Source of the DNA: Bacteroidota bacterium
GTDB lineage: Bacteria; Bacteroidota; Bacteroidia; Bacteroidales; CAIXZF01
Length of the DNA: 64,000 bases
Reading direction: 5' to 3'
Assembly (NCBI GenBank): GCA_022709385.1
Contig: JAKLIX010000002.1
Location: forward strand, 284,478 to 348,477
The position numbers and the translations under genes were made by a program. Positions 7,751 through 17,600 of the stretch are shown in pieces. Numbering within the stretch: the first letter of the stretch is position 1; every line of letters starts with the position of its first letter. A model generated the notes under the pieces. The model had not been told where the DNA came from, did no database searches, and saw nothing but the letters and a program-made list of their open reading frames with translations.

Positions 7751-10644
7751 CAACACCGCTCCCCTTCCATGCCGTGGTCTTTGACCTCGACGGGGTGGTT
7801 ACGCAAACCGCCCTTGTCCACAGCCGGGCCTGGAAACACATGTTCGATGAATATCTCCGGCTTCGTGAAAGCAGGAACGGTGAACCTTTCAGGGAATTCG
7901 ACCACGGAACCGACTACAGAAGATACGTGGATGGAAAACCAAGATACGACGGTGTCAGGTCCTTCCTCTCCTCCAGGGGTATCAGCCTTCCGGAAGGATC
8001 GAGCATGGACGGCCCGGATGAGGAAAGCATCTGCGGGCTGGGGAACCGGAAAAACGACAGCTTTCACAGGGTACTTGAACAACAGGGTGTAGAAGTTTAC
8101 CCTTCCACCCTCAGGCTGATCGGGGAGCTGCGCGAAGCCGGCATCCCCTGTGGCATCGCCTCCTCCAGCCGGAATGCGGAGGCGGTGCTCGAACGCGCCG
8201 GCATCAGGGATCTGTTTGTGGTCGTGGTGGACGGCCTGACTGCCGAACGATCGGGATTGAAAGGGAAACCGGAACCCGACATTTTCCTTCACGCCTGTCA
8301 AGCCATGGGAGCAGAACCCATGGAATCGGTAGTGATAGAAGATGCGGTATCAGGTGTGGAAGCTGCCCGTAAAGGACATTTCGGTCTGGTGATCGGCATC
8401 GCCAGGGAAGGTGGTGAAACGGAACTGCTCGCACACGGAGCCGACATCGTTTGCACTGACCTCGGACAAAGCGGGATGGCTGACATCATCCGCTGGTTCA
8501 CCGAAGAACTGGAGCAGGAGCAGTGGATGATCCGCTATCATGATTATCAACCCGCCCTGGAAAAAACCAGGGAAAGCCTGCTGACCACCGGGAATGGCCG
8601 CTTCGCCAGCAGAGGATGCCAGGAGGAAAGCAAAGACGGGCCTTACCATTATCCGGGTACCTATATGGCCGGCCTCTACAACCGCCTTCACACACGGCTC
8701 AACGACAGAGACATCGCGAATGAAGACCTGGTGAATTGTCCGAACTGGCTGGGTATCTCCTTCAGACCGGCCGGCGGAAGCTGGTTTGACGTGGATCAAT
8801 ACCATGTATCCGCTTGCAGCAGGACACTCCACATGAAGCAGGGCTTGCTCAGCCGCTCCATCCGCGCCACTGCCCCTGACGGTAAAACCTTCCTCGTCAG
8901 GTCGGAACGCTTTGTCTCCATGGCCAATCCCGACCTGGCCTGCCTGCGTTATTCGCTCACCCCACTGGATTCTTCGGGTATCATTACCATCCGCTCGGAA
9001 ATCGACGGCAATATCCTGAACAGCGGTGTGGAGCGTTACAAACAATTTGAAAACCGCCACCTGAAACCGGCACACCGCATCCATGATTCGCTGGCAGGAT
9101 TTCTCCTCATGCAAACAAAGCAGTCGGGTATTTATGTAAACACTGCCTACCGGCACCGGATTACGGAACAGGAAGTCCTGAAAGGCATGCAGACTGACAT
9201 TAGCGGTGAAGCCTGCCTGCAGTGTTACTTCAGAGTAGAAGTAACGCAGGGTCAAACTGTTACCATTGAAAAGTTCATCAGCCTCACAAGCTTCCGGGAC
9301 AGTCGCTCCGGCACTGAACTCCTTCATGCGGGATTCGGAGACGGGCATCCGGACTTCGATACCCTGCTGCAAGATTCAGCCCGGGAGTGGTCGGAAATCT
9401 GGAAAAGCGCGGATATCAGGATCAAAGCCGACAGGCAGAGCCAGAAGCTGCTGAGAATGCACATCTACCACCTGATGGTGTCCATGTCGAAGCACAACCT
9501 GGACACCGACAGCAGCATCGGCGCAAGAGGCCTTCACGGAGAAGCCTACCGGGGACATATCTTCTGGGATGAACTGTTTATCCAGCCCTTCTATAACATG
9601 CACTTCCCCGGAATCAGCCGGGCCATGCTGCTTTACAGGTACAACAGGCTTGAAAAGGCAAGAGAAAATGCCCTGGAGAAGGGTTTGCAGGGTGCGCTCT
9701 TCCCATGGCAAAGCGGCTCCGACGGCAGGGAAGAAACCCAGACGATACACCTCAATCCCTTATCCGGGAAATGGGATCCCGACCACAGCTCCCTGCAGCG
9801 TCATGTGTCCCTTGCCATTGCCTGGAATGTGCTGCAATATCACCGGCAAAGCGGCGACCAGGCTTTTATGAGGGATTTCGGTTTTGAAATGCTGACTGAG
9901 ATCTGCCGCTGCTGGGTTTCCATGTGCACTTTCAACCCGGAAACAAACCGATATGACACCCACGGGGTGATGGGACCCGATGAGTTTCATGAATCCTACC
10001 CGGATTCTGAGACAGCGGGACTGACCAACAACGCCTACACCAATCTCCTGCTGGCCTTCATCCTGGAAGAGACGGTCAGTCGCCTGACTGCCGAATGCCG
10101 GGGCGAGGCTGAGGAGATGAAGCGCTGGGAGAACATCAGCCGCAGCCTGACCATACACATCACGGAGGAAGGCATCATCGAACAATTCCGCGGCTGGTCA
10201 GCCCTGAAGGAACTGGACTGGGAGGGCTACCGGGCCCGCTACGGCAATATTTACCGTCTCGACAGGATACTGAAAGCCGAAGGATTATCCCCCGACGCAT
10301 ACAGGCTCTCCAAGCAGGCCGACACCCTGATGATCTTCTATCTCCTCGGCCCCGGAGAAACCGGCCGGCTGCTGAAGCGACTGGGATACTCCCTGCCCGA
10401 AGGCTATTTCGAAAAGAACTTCCGCTACTACCTGCAGCGCTGTTCCCATGGCAGCAGCCTGAGCCGCATCGTCCACACCCGCCTGGCCCATATGGCAGGC
10501 GACCAGGCGCTTGCCCGGGATCTCTTCCGGCAGGCCCTGCTTACCGACTACGGAGACGTTCAGGGGGGAACCACTGCGGAAGGTATCCATACAGGCGTGA
10601 TGGCTGCCTGCCTTGAGATGGCGGTGAGGTGTTTAGAAGTTTAG
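7747..10644 (+). CDS. Beta-phosphoglucomutase / GH65 disaccharide phosphorylase fusion
   Basis: This 965-residue protein joins two enzymes. Residues 1 to about 250 are a HAD-family beta-phosphoglucomutase, with FDLDGV (D13 nucleophile, D15 acid/base), the SSSRNAEAVLERAG motif and the IEDAVSGVEAA motif. From about 260 onward it is a GH65 (alpha/alpha)6 phosphorylase with an MGPDEFHE segment in which E746 is the predicted catalytic acid. GH65 phosphorylases split maltose, trehalose or kojibiose into glucose and beta-glucose-1-phosphate, and the mutase domain converts that to glucose-6-phosphate. The fusion channels both steps. It is coupled to the GH13 gene by a 4-bp overlap. The last codons and the stop lie inside a GTTTAGAA repeat tract. 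The disaccharide used is not resolved. Confidence 0.88.
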   Translation: MTTPLPFHAVVFDLDGVVTQTALVHSRAWKHMFDEYLRLRESRNGEPFREFDHGTDYRRYVDGKPRYDGVRSFLSSRGISLPEGSSMDGPDEESICGLGNRKNDSFHRVLEQQGVEVYPSTLRLIGELREAGIPCGIASSSRNAEAVLERAGIRDLFVVVVDGLTAERSGLKGKPEPDIFLHACQAMGAEPMESVVIEDAVSGVEAARKGHFGLVIGIAREGGETELLAHGADIVCTDLGQSGMADIIRWFTEELEQEQWMIRYHDYQPALEKTRESLLTTGNGRFASRGCQEESKDGPYHYPGTYMAGLYNRLHTRLNDRDIANEDLVNCPNWLGISFRPAGGSWFDVDQYHVSACSRTLHMKQGLLSRSIRATAPDGKTFLVRSERFVSMANPDLACLRYSLTPLDSSGIITIRSEIDGNILNSGVERYKQFENRHLKPAHRIHDSLAGFLLMQTKQSGIYVNTAYRHRITEQEVLKGMQTDISGEACLQCYFRVEVTQGQTVTIEKFISLTSFRDSRSGTELLHAGFGDGHPDFDTLLQDSAREWSEIWKSADIRIKADRQSQKLLRMHIYHLMVSMSKHNLDTDSSIGARGLHGEAYRGHIFWDELFIQPFYNMHFPGISRAMLLYRYNRLEKARENALEKGLQGALFPWQSGSDGREETQTIHLNPLSGKWDPDHSSLQRHVSLAIAWNVLQYHRQSGDQAFMRDFGFEMLTEICRCWVSMCTFNPETNRYDTHGVMGPDEFHESYPDSETAGLTNNAYTNLLLAFILEETVSRLTAECRGEAEEMKRWENISRSLTIHITEEGIIEQFRGWSALKELDWEGYRARYGNIYRLDRILKAEGLSPDAYRLSKQADTLMIFYLLGPGETGRLLKRLGYSLPEGYFEKNFRYYLQRCSHGSSLSRIVHTRLAHMAGDQALARDLFRQALLTDYGDVQGGTTAEGIHTGVMAACLEMAVRCLEV

Positions 10645-10676
10645 TCGTTTAGAAGTTTAGTGGTTTAGAAGTTTAT
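10631..10676 (+). repeat. GTTTAGAA octamer tract spanning the GH65 stop codon
   Basis: Degenerate units GTTTAGAA, GTTTAGTC, GTTTAGAA, GTTTAGTG and so on run from the last three codons of the fusion gene into the intergenic region. The gene's TAG (10642-10644) is the TAG of the second unit. The same unit recurs at the mfd stop codon 33 kb away. Confidence 0.75.
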
Positions 10677-10737
10677 ATTATATACTCATACCAGAAAATT
10701 AGGCACAAAGGGGAAAAATTTTCGACCAAAAAATGAT

Positions 10738-10745
10738 TAAGTTTG
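10738..10745 (+). promoter_or_regulatory. -7 box for the TPR-like gene
   Basis: TAAGTTTG matches TAnnTTTG, 16 nt before ATG 10761. An in-frame TTG at 10743 lies inside this box, which rules it out as the start. Confidence 0.5.
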
Positions 10746-10760
10746 AAAAAAAATATTTCT

Positions 10761-11681
10761 ATGGCTACAAAAAAGAATAAAAAGATTGATAAACCAATGA
10801 CACCAGAGATGGTTCAAATGGCAAATGCTAAAATATCAGAACTATTAGCAAAACAGAATTTTAGTAGTATTGAAGAGGCAAACGAGTTCTTTAAAAAACA
10901 TATAAACGGAAAAAAGATAGATGATTTATTTTTCAATAAAAAAGGGAGAAAAACAAATATTGAAAAATCTGAAGATTTAGTTTATGAAGCTTATGAAAGC
11001 TCACCCGGGGAAGGGAAAAAATTAGTTCAGAAAGCACTAAAATTAGACCCGGACAATATAAGAGCTTTGAACTATATGGCGGATAGAGAAGAAAACATTG
11101 AGGAAGCAATAAAGTTATATAAACAATCAATGAGTATAGCAGAAAGGAAATTGGGGCCAGAGTATTTTAACAAGAACAAAGGACATTTTTGGGGCTTGCA
11201 CGAGACAAGGCCATATATGACAGCAAAATTGAATTATGCCAATTGTTTAAATTCTTCAGGAAAAATTGAGGAATCTATACATGAATATAAAGAACTATTA
11301 GAACTAAATCCAAATGATAATCAAGGAATTCGGTATATATTATCCGGTCTTTTGTTACATACAGAAAATTATGGTGAATATTTAAAATTATACAAATCCT
11401 ATAAAGAAAAGTCTACATTTTGGTTATTCAATTATGCATTATACTTATTTATTAAAAAAGGCGATTCAAAAGAATCAAATAAAGCATTACAAGATGCAAA
11501 TAAATGTAATAAATATGTCATAAAAATAATGACACAGCAAATACAAATGAATTTAGAGCCACCGAGCCACTATAGTCCAGGTCAAGAAGATGAAGCTGTC
11601 TGTTATTTAATGGACAATTTTAGCATTTGGATGAAACATAAAGATTCAATTTTCTGGTTAATGAAATTTGTAAAAAAATAA
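10761..11681 (+). CDS. AT-rich TPR-like protein with C-terminal PGxEDEA motif
   Basis: This is a cytoplasmic protein of about 306 residues. The N-terminus is lysine-rich, and the middle has tetratricopeptide-like helices (for example KALKLDPDNIRALNYMA and EYKELLELNPNDNQGIRYIL). The end carries YSPGQEDEAVCYL and a W-rich tail, a motif I associate with bacterial TPR proteins related to the ST7/SEC-C-associated group. The start is set at ATG 10761 because the upstream TTG falls in the promoter box. The gene is much more AT-rich than its neighbours (A-ending codons, many AAA/AAT), which suggests recent acquisition. It is convergent with the DUF721 gene. The biological role is unknown. Confidence 0.75.
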   Translation: MATKKNKKIDKPMTPEMVQMANAKISELLAKQNFSSIEEANEFFKKHINGKKIDDLFFNKKGRKTNIEKSEDLVYEAYESSPGEGKKLVQKALKLDPDNIRALNYMADREENIEEAIKLYKQSMSIAERKLGPEYFNKNKGHFWGLHETRPYMTAKLNYANCLNSSGKIEESIHEYKELLELNPNDNQGIRYILSGLLLHTENYGEYLKLYKSYKEKSTFWLFNYALYLFIKKGDSKESNKALQDANKCNKYVIKIMTQQIQMNLEPPSHYSPGQEDEAVCYLMDNFSIWMKHKDSIFWLMKFVKK

Positions 11682-11862
11682 AAGACAGATTAAATTAATT
11701 CCTCAGTGCCTAAAAGCGTGCAATTTGGATTTTTTGCATCATGAAAACGCTAAGCCCTGCGGGCTATGCGTGATAGGTCTTTGGAGCAAAAAACCACAAC
11801 CTGCACGCAAACCGTTATCGGGCAATTGAAAAAACCTTGACAAGTGGATATATGTTATCAAA

Positions 11863-12153
11863 TCATCTGAAAACAATATCCGTGATCACCTCAGCGCCGG
11901 CTTCCTTATTTAACTGATTGATCAGAAGAGATTTAGCATAGGAAAGCTCGTTGCGTAAGGCAGCAGAATCCACTTTTACGAACAGGACTTTCTTCCTGAC
12001 TGCCAGATGCAGGGTATGTCTGGCAATCACCGGGCCCACCACGCCTTCCCAGGCGGATATCAGCCGGATTTCATTCACCTTGTCCGAAAGATGATAGCGT
12101 TCCAGCATCTGCCGTATCGCTTCCCTGATGCTTATTTCATCGCGCCGGCTCAC
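11863..12153 (-). CDS. DUF721 (DciA-like) protein
   Basis: This small 96-residue protein matches the DUF721/DciA family. It has an N-terminal SIREAIRQMLERYHL segment, a central AWEGVVGPVIARHT motif typical of the family, and a C-terminal beta-hairpin region with LRNELSYAK. DciA proteins of other phyla help load the replicative helicase, and the family is often encoded beside recF. Here its ATG overlaps the recF stop by 4 bp (ATGA), so the two are translationally coupled. The helicase-loading function is inferred from the family and has not been shown for the short Bacteroidota forms. Confidence 0.85.
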   Translation of the reverse strand: MSRRDEISIREAIRQMLERYHLSDKVNEIRLISAWEGVVGPVIARHTLHLAVRKKVLFVKVDSAALRNELSYAKSLLINQLNKEAGAEVITDIVFR

Positions 12154-13256
12154 AGGCAGCTGATGGTATTGGAGGCGGTGATATGGAATATCTTATGATC
12201 AAGCTGGATCTCCCTGAATATCTGTTTTATCCGTTCCGGATGCGTATCCGTGATCATCACCTGCCCGAAATTGTCTTCCCCGACCAGGCGGATGATCTGG
12301 GATACCCTTTTCTCATCCAGCTTATCAAAGATATCGTCGAAGAGCAAGAGGGGCTTGAAACCCTTGAGCCTGCGGGTATATTCAAACTGGGCAAGGCGCA
12401 GGGCTACCAGGAAGGACTTCTGCTGTCCCTGGGAACCGAATTTGCGGACCGGCAGTCCGCGTATGGTAAATGACAGCTCGTCCTTGTGAATGCCGGTGGT
12501 GGTGAAACGCAGCAGCAGGTCGCGCCGGAGGCTTTCCTTCAGCAGCGCGGCAAGACCGGCAGTATGAAGCTGCGATTCATAGGCAATGCCCACTGTTTCC
12601 CTGCCCCCGCTGATGATATTGAAGAAGGTCTGGAAGATCGGAATAAACTCACGGAGAAATTCATCTCTTTTCCGGTGGATCAGATGGGCGGGATCGACAA
12701 GTTGCAGATCCCAGGCTTCGAGGGCAGTCGCAGCCATGGCGCTGTCTTCCGCCTGTTTCAGCAGGGAATTTCGCTGTTGAAGCACCCTGTTGTACACCAG
12801 CAGGTTATCAAGATATACCCGGTCGAACTGGGAGATGACCCCGTCGAGGTACTTCCTTCTTTCCTCGCTTCCGGAACCGATCAGGTCTGTATCACCGGGA
12901 GAGACCATGACCAGGGGAAACAGCCCGATATGGTCGGCCAGGCGGTCGTAATCCTTGCGGTTGAGCCTGAATTGTTTCCTCAGTCCGCGTTTCTGAATGC
13001 AACTGACCACATCCTCCTGGTCCCCGTTCTTCCTGTAATACCCGTGAATGGCAAAATACTCCTCCTCATCCCTGATATTCTGCATGTCCTGGGGATTGAA
13101 GCAGCTTTTACAAAAGGAAAGATAATACATGGCATCGAGGAGGTTGGTTTTGCCCACGCCATTATCCCCCACAAAGCAATTAATCTTGGGTGAGAGCTCG
13201 AGGTCAGCCTCGGGGTAGTTTTTAAAGTTGCTTAATGTCAGATGTTTAAGATACAT
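12150..13256 (-). CDS. recF: DNA replication and repair protein RecF
   Basis: This 368-residue SMC-like ATPase has the Walker A motif GDNGVGKTN (residues 30-38). It also has a signature-like FGSQGQQKSFLVALRLAQ segment, followed by Walker B in LLLFDDIFDKLD. RecF binds gapped DNA and helps RecO/RecR load RecA. The length is normal and MYLKHLTLSNFKNY is a canonical RecF start. It lies between porQ (65 bp upstream) and the overlapping DUF721 gene, with its own TACATTTG box upstream. Confidence 0.95.
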   Translation of the reverse strand: MYLKHLTLSNFKNYPEADLELSPKINCFVGDNGVGKTNLLDAMYYLSFCKSCFNPQDMQNIRDEEEYFAIHGYYRKNGDQEDVVSCIQKRGLRKQFRLNRKDYDRLADHIGLFPLVMVSPGDTDLIGSGSEERRKYLDGVISQFDRVYLDNLLVYNRVLQQRNSLLKQAEDSAMAATALEAWDLQLVDPAHLIHRKRDEFLREFIPIFQTFFNIISGGRETVGIAYESQLHTAGLAALLKESLRRDLLLRFTTTGIHKDELSFTIRGLPVRKFGSQGQQKSFLVALRLAQFEYTRRLKGFKPLLLFDDIFDKLDEKRVSQIIRLVGEDNFGQVMITDTHPERIKQIFREIQLDHKIFHITASNTISCL

Positions 13257-13288
13257 ACGCTGCCTGCTGGTGCATGCGGATCAACAGG

Positions 13289-13296
13289 CAAATGTA
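13289..13296 (-). promoter_or_regulatory. -7 box for recF
   Basis: On the minus strand this reads TACATTTG, matching TAnnTTTG, and lies 33 nt before the recF ATG. The identical octamer precedes porQ. No convincing -33 element is seen. Confidence 0.45.
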
Positions 13297-13321
13297 AGCC
13301 GATTCGGCGAGATGCAGGGGA

Positions 13322-14377
13322 TTATTCCGGGAAAAGATCAGAAAGGCGGGTGGTGATGGTGAGGTAGTTGGGCGAGCCTGAAAGATGATAGGTCGAGCGG
13401 CTGTAGTTAAACTCTATTTTCTTGATCCTCACTCCAATGCCCCAGGAGAAACCGACGGTCGACATGCGGGTGACCACCCCCAGTTCCTTTCTCCTGCCGT
13501 AATTATACCCCACCCTGACGCTCAGGTTCTCAGAAGGGATGAACTCTCCGCCGATAATGATATGCCGGCCCAGGTTGTCGAAGAAATCGCCCACCTTGTC
13601 CTTTTCCACCGGCTGGTTGGTCAGCGGATCAACTTTGTCTTCCAGGGGATCGTCGTAGCTCAGGTCAAATTTGTCGATCCGGTCATAGATGATGGTGTAG
13701 CGAAAAGGGACATGCTTCAGTTTTTTTGAAATCCCGGCGAAAGCACTGAAGGGGAATGCTTCTCTTTCGCCCGAACGGTATGCCTTGAGCTGGCGTCCGT
13801 AATTTCTCAGCACCAGGCTTGCATGAAAACTTTTGTCATCGCTGCGGTAGGTGCCTGCGACATCCACGCCGAGGCCGTATGAGATGTCGTTGAAGAGGTC
13901 GGAGTAGACCAGCTTCAGTGCGGCACCCAGGCTGAAGTTGGAATCCAGGCTTCTGCCCCAGCCCAGTTGAAAGGCATATTCGGAGGCAGTGAATTCACCA
14001 AGAATATTGCCTCCGGCATCCGTTTGTATAAACTTACCGTAATTCACGAAATGAATGGAAGAGGCATAACTCCCGAGATCTTCCAGGGTGCCGGAGAAGG
14101 CCACGGAACCGCAGTTGATATCCGAATAGAAATCCAGGAAACTCATGGCCAGGGCTTTGTCCATCTTTGGCGAGATCAGCGAGGGGTTGGCCCAGGCCAG
14201 GGATACATCCTGGTCTGTAAGGGGAATGTTGGCACCCCCCAGTGCCGCAATCCTGGCCGAAGTGGTCAGGTTCAGGAACTGGTAGGTTCCGCCCGGACCG
14301 GACTGTGCCCGGATGACTGCCGGTTGACTCATCATACATACAATGAGAAAGAAAAGCAAATGGTTTTTATTCAGCAT
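13322..14377 (-). CDS. porQ: Type IX secretion system protein PorQ
   Basis: This 351-residue outer-membrane protein has a signal peptide (MLNKNHLLFFLIVCMM to RAQS). The conserved PorQ opening GTYQFLNLTTSARIAALGG follows, then alternating amphipathic strands to the end, as in the porin-like PorQ/PorV family. PorQ takes part with PorU, PorV and PorZ in processing and attaching T9SS cargo at the cell surface. The many proteins in this window with T9SS C-terminal domains are its expected clients. The gene has a TACATTTG box and sits upstream of recF on the same strand. Confidence 0.88.
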   Translation of the reverse strand: MLNKNHLLFFLIVCMMSQPAVIRAQSGPGGTYQFLNLTTSARIAALGGANIPLTDQDVSLAWANPSLISPKMDKALAMSFLDFYSDINCGSVAFSGTLEDLGSYASSIHFVNYGKFIQTDAGGNILGEFTASEYAFQLGWGRSLDSNFSLGAALKLVYSDLFNDISYGLGVDVAGTYRSDDKSFHASLVLRNYGRQLKAYRSGEREAFPFSAFAGISKKLKHVPFRYTIIYDRIDKFDLSYDDPLEDKVDPLTNQPVEKDKVGDFFDNLGRHIIIGGEFIPSENLSVRVGYNYGRRKELGVVTRMSTVGFSWGIGVRIKKIEFNYSRSTYHLSGSPNYLTITTRLSDLFPE

Positions 14378-14414
14378 GGGCCTGGTTAATGTTCATTATT
14401 TGTGTTAAAGCCTT

Positions 14415-14422
14415 CAAATGTA
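14415..14422 (-). promoter_or_regulatory. -7 box for porQ
   Basis: The minus-strand TACATTTG lies 38 nt before the porQ ATG and is identical to the recF box. Confidence 0.45.
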
Positions 14423-14579
14423 CATTTTTCTGACTTGCGGAAAGTTCATTCATTATGAATGTTGAATAACGTCATTACAGGGAATGTATTATACAGAAAA
14501 AACATGAGCAGAAGAATAAGGTGTTTCCGGGTTTAAAAGCAATCTTGCTTTAATATGGGAAATAATAAAGCGGTATCCC

Positions 14580-14610
14580 TTGACTTACCCGCCTCTTATC
14601 CTTATCTTTA
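14580..14610 (+). promoter_or_regulatory. Promoter (TTG-N20-TATCTTTA) for the 1340-codon T9SS gene
   Basis: TTG at 14580-14582 and TATCTTTA at 14603-14610 are separated by 20 bp, the standard Bacteroidota spacing, with one mismatch in the -7 box. The predicted transcript starts near 14617, 20 nt before ATG 14637. This supports 14637 as the intended start even though it is out of frame with the long ORF. Confidence 0.55.
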
Positions 14611-14664
14611 CATCCCACTTAAACACACCCCCTTCAATGAAAAAAATCAGAAACCGCATTTCAG

Positions 14665-14680
14665 TATATATATATATATA
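14665..14680 (+). repeat. (TA)8 dinucleotide tract inside a signal-peptide region
   Basis: Eight TA units sit between the MKK start codon (14637) and the long open frame. With eight units, translation from 14637 stops at TAA 14688-14690 after 17 codons. With nine or six units it continues into the 1340-codon frame. This is the arrangement of a slipped-strand phase switch. Confidence 0.8.
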
Positions 14681-17600
14681 TGCTGGTTAATTTACTATCA
14701 ATTTCCCGGGCCTGTCCACAGCAAACATGCAGCGCTGCAGACGTTTTCCCGGCCACCGACAGCGGGTACCTGCAATTCAGCCATGCGTTCTCCTCTGATG
14801 ACTACTGGATACGGTTTCAAACTTATTCGACTGATTATCAACTAATTTATATCTCTCCCGATGACAGTTCGGGAGCCACCTTACAGTATGTGATTTTGTA
14901 CAAGGGAAACTACTGTGACAGCCTTAGTCTTAACGACAGTATTTCCCTGACACACAATGACACCGTCATTTGTAACTTTCAGCATCTTGACTCAGGTTTC
15001 GTTTATTTCCTGCATCTCAAGCGATTGTATGATACACTTGCAGGAGGAACACAACAGTGGTTCGACTACTTCATAGAGAATACTGAGGGAAAACAAGTCT
15101 CCTACTTTGATTTATGCACTGTACTGCAGAACGGATGCAACCCATTGAACCTGGTCAGCAACGGAGATTTTAGCGTCACAGGGGCTAATCCCCCTGCTAC
15201 TGCTTACTTCTCAAGTGATTATGTTTATTATGATCCTGCCCTGCAACTGCCGGAGGGAGGTATTACAATGAACAACGATGCATCTGTGAACGCCACTCAC
15301 TGGTGGGGTATGGGGTTGAATGGCATTGCCGACAAGTTTCTGCTTTGTAATGCATATCTCAACGGAATGGATACCAACGTCATATGGGAAAGCACCGTGA
15401 CCGGCCTTGAGCCCTTCACTGATTATTATTTTTCGTTTTATGTAAGGGCGCTGGGCGACACCGGCTATATCGCATACAACGATCCGAATGTCAGGTTCTA
15501 TATCAATGGTAACCTGATGACTTTCTCAAATGTTTACTCAGATCCAGCATTCACAATACCCGCTTCAACCGTAATCGTCCCGCGTACACTGCCATCGAAG
15601 TGGTTTCAGCTTTGCGGAACATGGGCCACAGATACCAATACCACTGCGGAACTCAGAATCACAATGGCTCAATCAATCAATGCAGGTAATGTATTAAGCG
15701 GTGATGACCTCGGGATAGATAAGGTGCATCTCAGTAAAATTATTGATGACATCAGCATTATTCCTTCAAACACAACTGTTTGCGCAGACGAAGGCGTGTT
15801 TTTAAACAGTTTGCTGACTGTCAGTGGCGGAATTCCACCATACAATTATCAATGGTCCAACGGATTTGTCTCTGTTCCTTCCTATGTTTTTCCGCCGTTT
15901 ACCACAACATATTATGTGAGCGTCACCGACTCGGTAGGATGTATGGCAATCTCGCAACTCACCGTCAGTGTTACCATGCTGCCTGACGAGATCAACGGTC
16001 CGACCCATAATTGTGATACAATCGCGTGGTTTTACCTGAACGGATTACCCGGCGGGGCACAGGTTCAGTGGAGCTTGTCCTCACCTGTTTACGGAAACAT
16101 TCTCTGGACTTCATCCGACCAGGATTCTGTCCTGCTGCAAATAGCACCTTTGCTTGTCCCGGAGGGATTTATGATACAGGCCTCAATATCGGCAGATTCC
16201 TGTTCAGCAGTCCTGGTAAAGACCATCTTTCCCTGCTGTTGTGAAGAGGCGCCAAATTCTTATGTTTTCATTGATGACACCCTCCAGGGTACGATTGTCC
16301 CGTTTGAAAACGTCGATATCTGCATACAGGGCAGCCTTTACATTGACACCCGGGTTGAATTCGGCGCAAACACCACTGTTACTTTTGGCCCGGATTCCAG
16401 GATTATCATCGGTGATGACGACACCCTTGTGCTCGGCGGAAATGTCATCCTTGGCGAAACCTGCGGTGATTTCATGTGGGACGGCATTTATGTAACAAAT
16501 AATCAATCACTTGTAAAATCCGAGCCGGATCTGCTCCTGGGGAACGCGACAGTAAAAAATGCGAAAAACGCAATCGTCTCAAAATATGGTGGTAATTTTG
16601 ATTTGGTCAATATTGATTTTTTGGATAATTACATCGGGATAAAGGTAACGGATTACTTCGCAGGAATACCTTCGTTTGTATATCCGCATGAAGGGAGTGT
16701 CCGGTCCTGTAATTTTTCTAATCAGTGGCCCGACAAACTGATCCATTTGTTGCCATTCATTGATGAACCTTGCCATGCCGGCATTTTTATTGAAAACGTA
16801 AACGGGATTTCCATCGGCGATCCTTCCATGGCCAAAAACAATTTCTCCTACCTTCAGACCGGAATCAAATTACTGAATTCCAAGGCAGTGATACGCGGCA
16901 ACAGCTTTCATGACATCCCGGTAAGCAATACACCAACCTGGCCACCCGTTGAGGCGGCAGTACATTCCATGGGACTGGCCGGACCCGGAGGCTATGTAGA
17001 CGGAGTGCTCACTGTTGGGCAGCAGGCCGAAGAAAATGATTTTGCCGGTTGCTATCTGGGCGTCTATTTTCATGGCATTAAACAAAGCGCACATGTCATG
17101 GCCAACAGGTTCACCGATTGTGTTTACCCGGTTTACGGAACGGATGCGTCTTATCCCGTCTTTGTGATGGACAACATCATGACAACATACAGTATCGGGA
17201 CAGATTATCCCGGAGTAGCAATAACAGTGAAAAACGGCGGATCCAAGTTCAGTAAAATTGATTTGCGCATCATCAACAACAACATCCTGGGGATGCGAAA
17301 CGGGATTAACATTTCCAATCACAACGGCCAGGTGGAGAATCTCAATATTGCCATCAATAATATCGTATTCTATGATAAAAATGTCGTCAAAAGGTTTGGG
17401 ATCAATGTGGAACATTGCTATCATCCTGACATCTGGGCAAACTACATACACCAGGCAGATCCCCCCGATGAATCTTTCGTACAGACAATCAGGGGAATAC
17501 GTATCTCCGAATCCGTGCATGGTATCGTAAATGGAAATTTTGTGCATTTTATGGGTTCCGGCATCTATACCAACGGACTGCTCCTCAACACGCAGTTTAT

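Noticed and set aside
11753..11765. AGCCC/GGGCT hairpin between convergent genes as a terminator
   Set aside because: The stem is only 5 bp and no T-run follows, so it is too weak to call.
14555..14845. 96-codon plus ORF at the start of the beta-helix gene
   Set aside because: It crosses the TA tract in a third frame and shows no signal peptide; the promoter and the MKK start point to 14637 instead.
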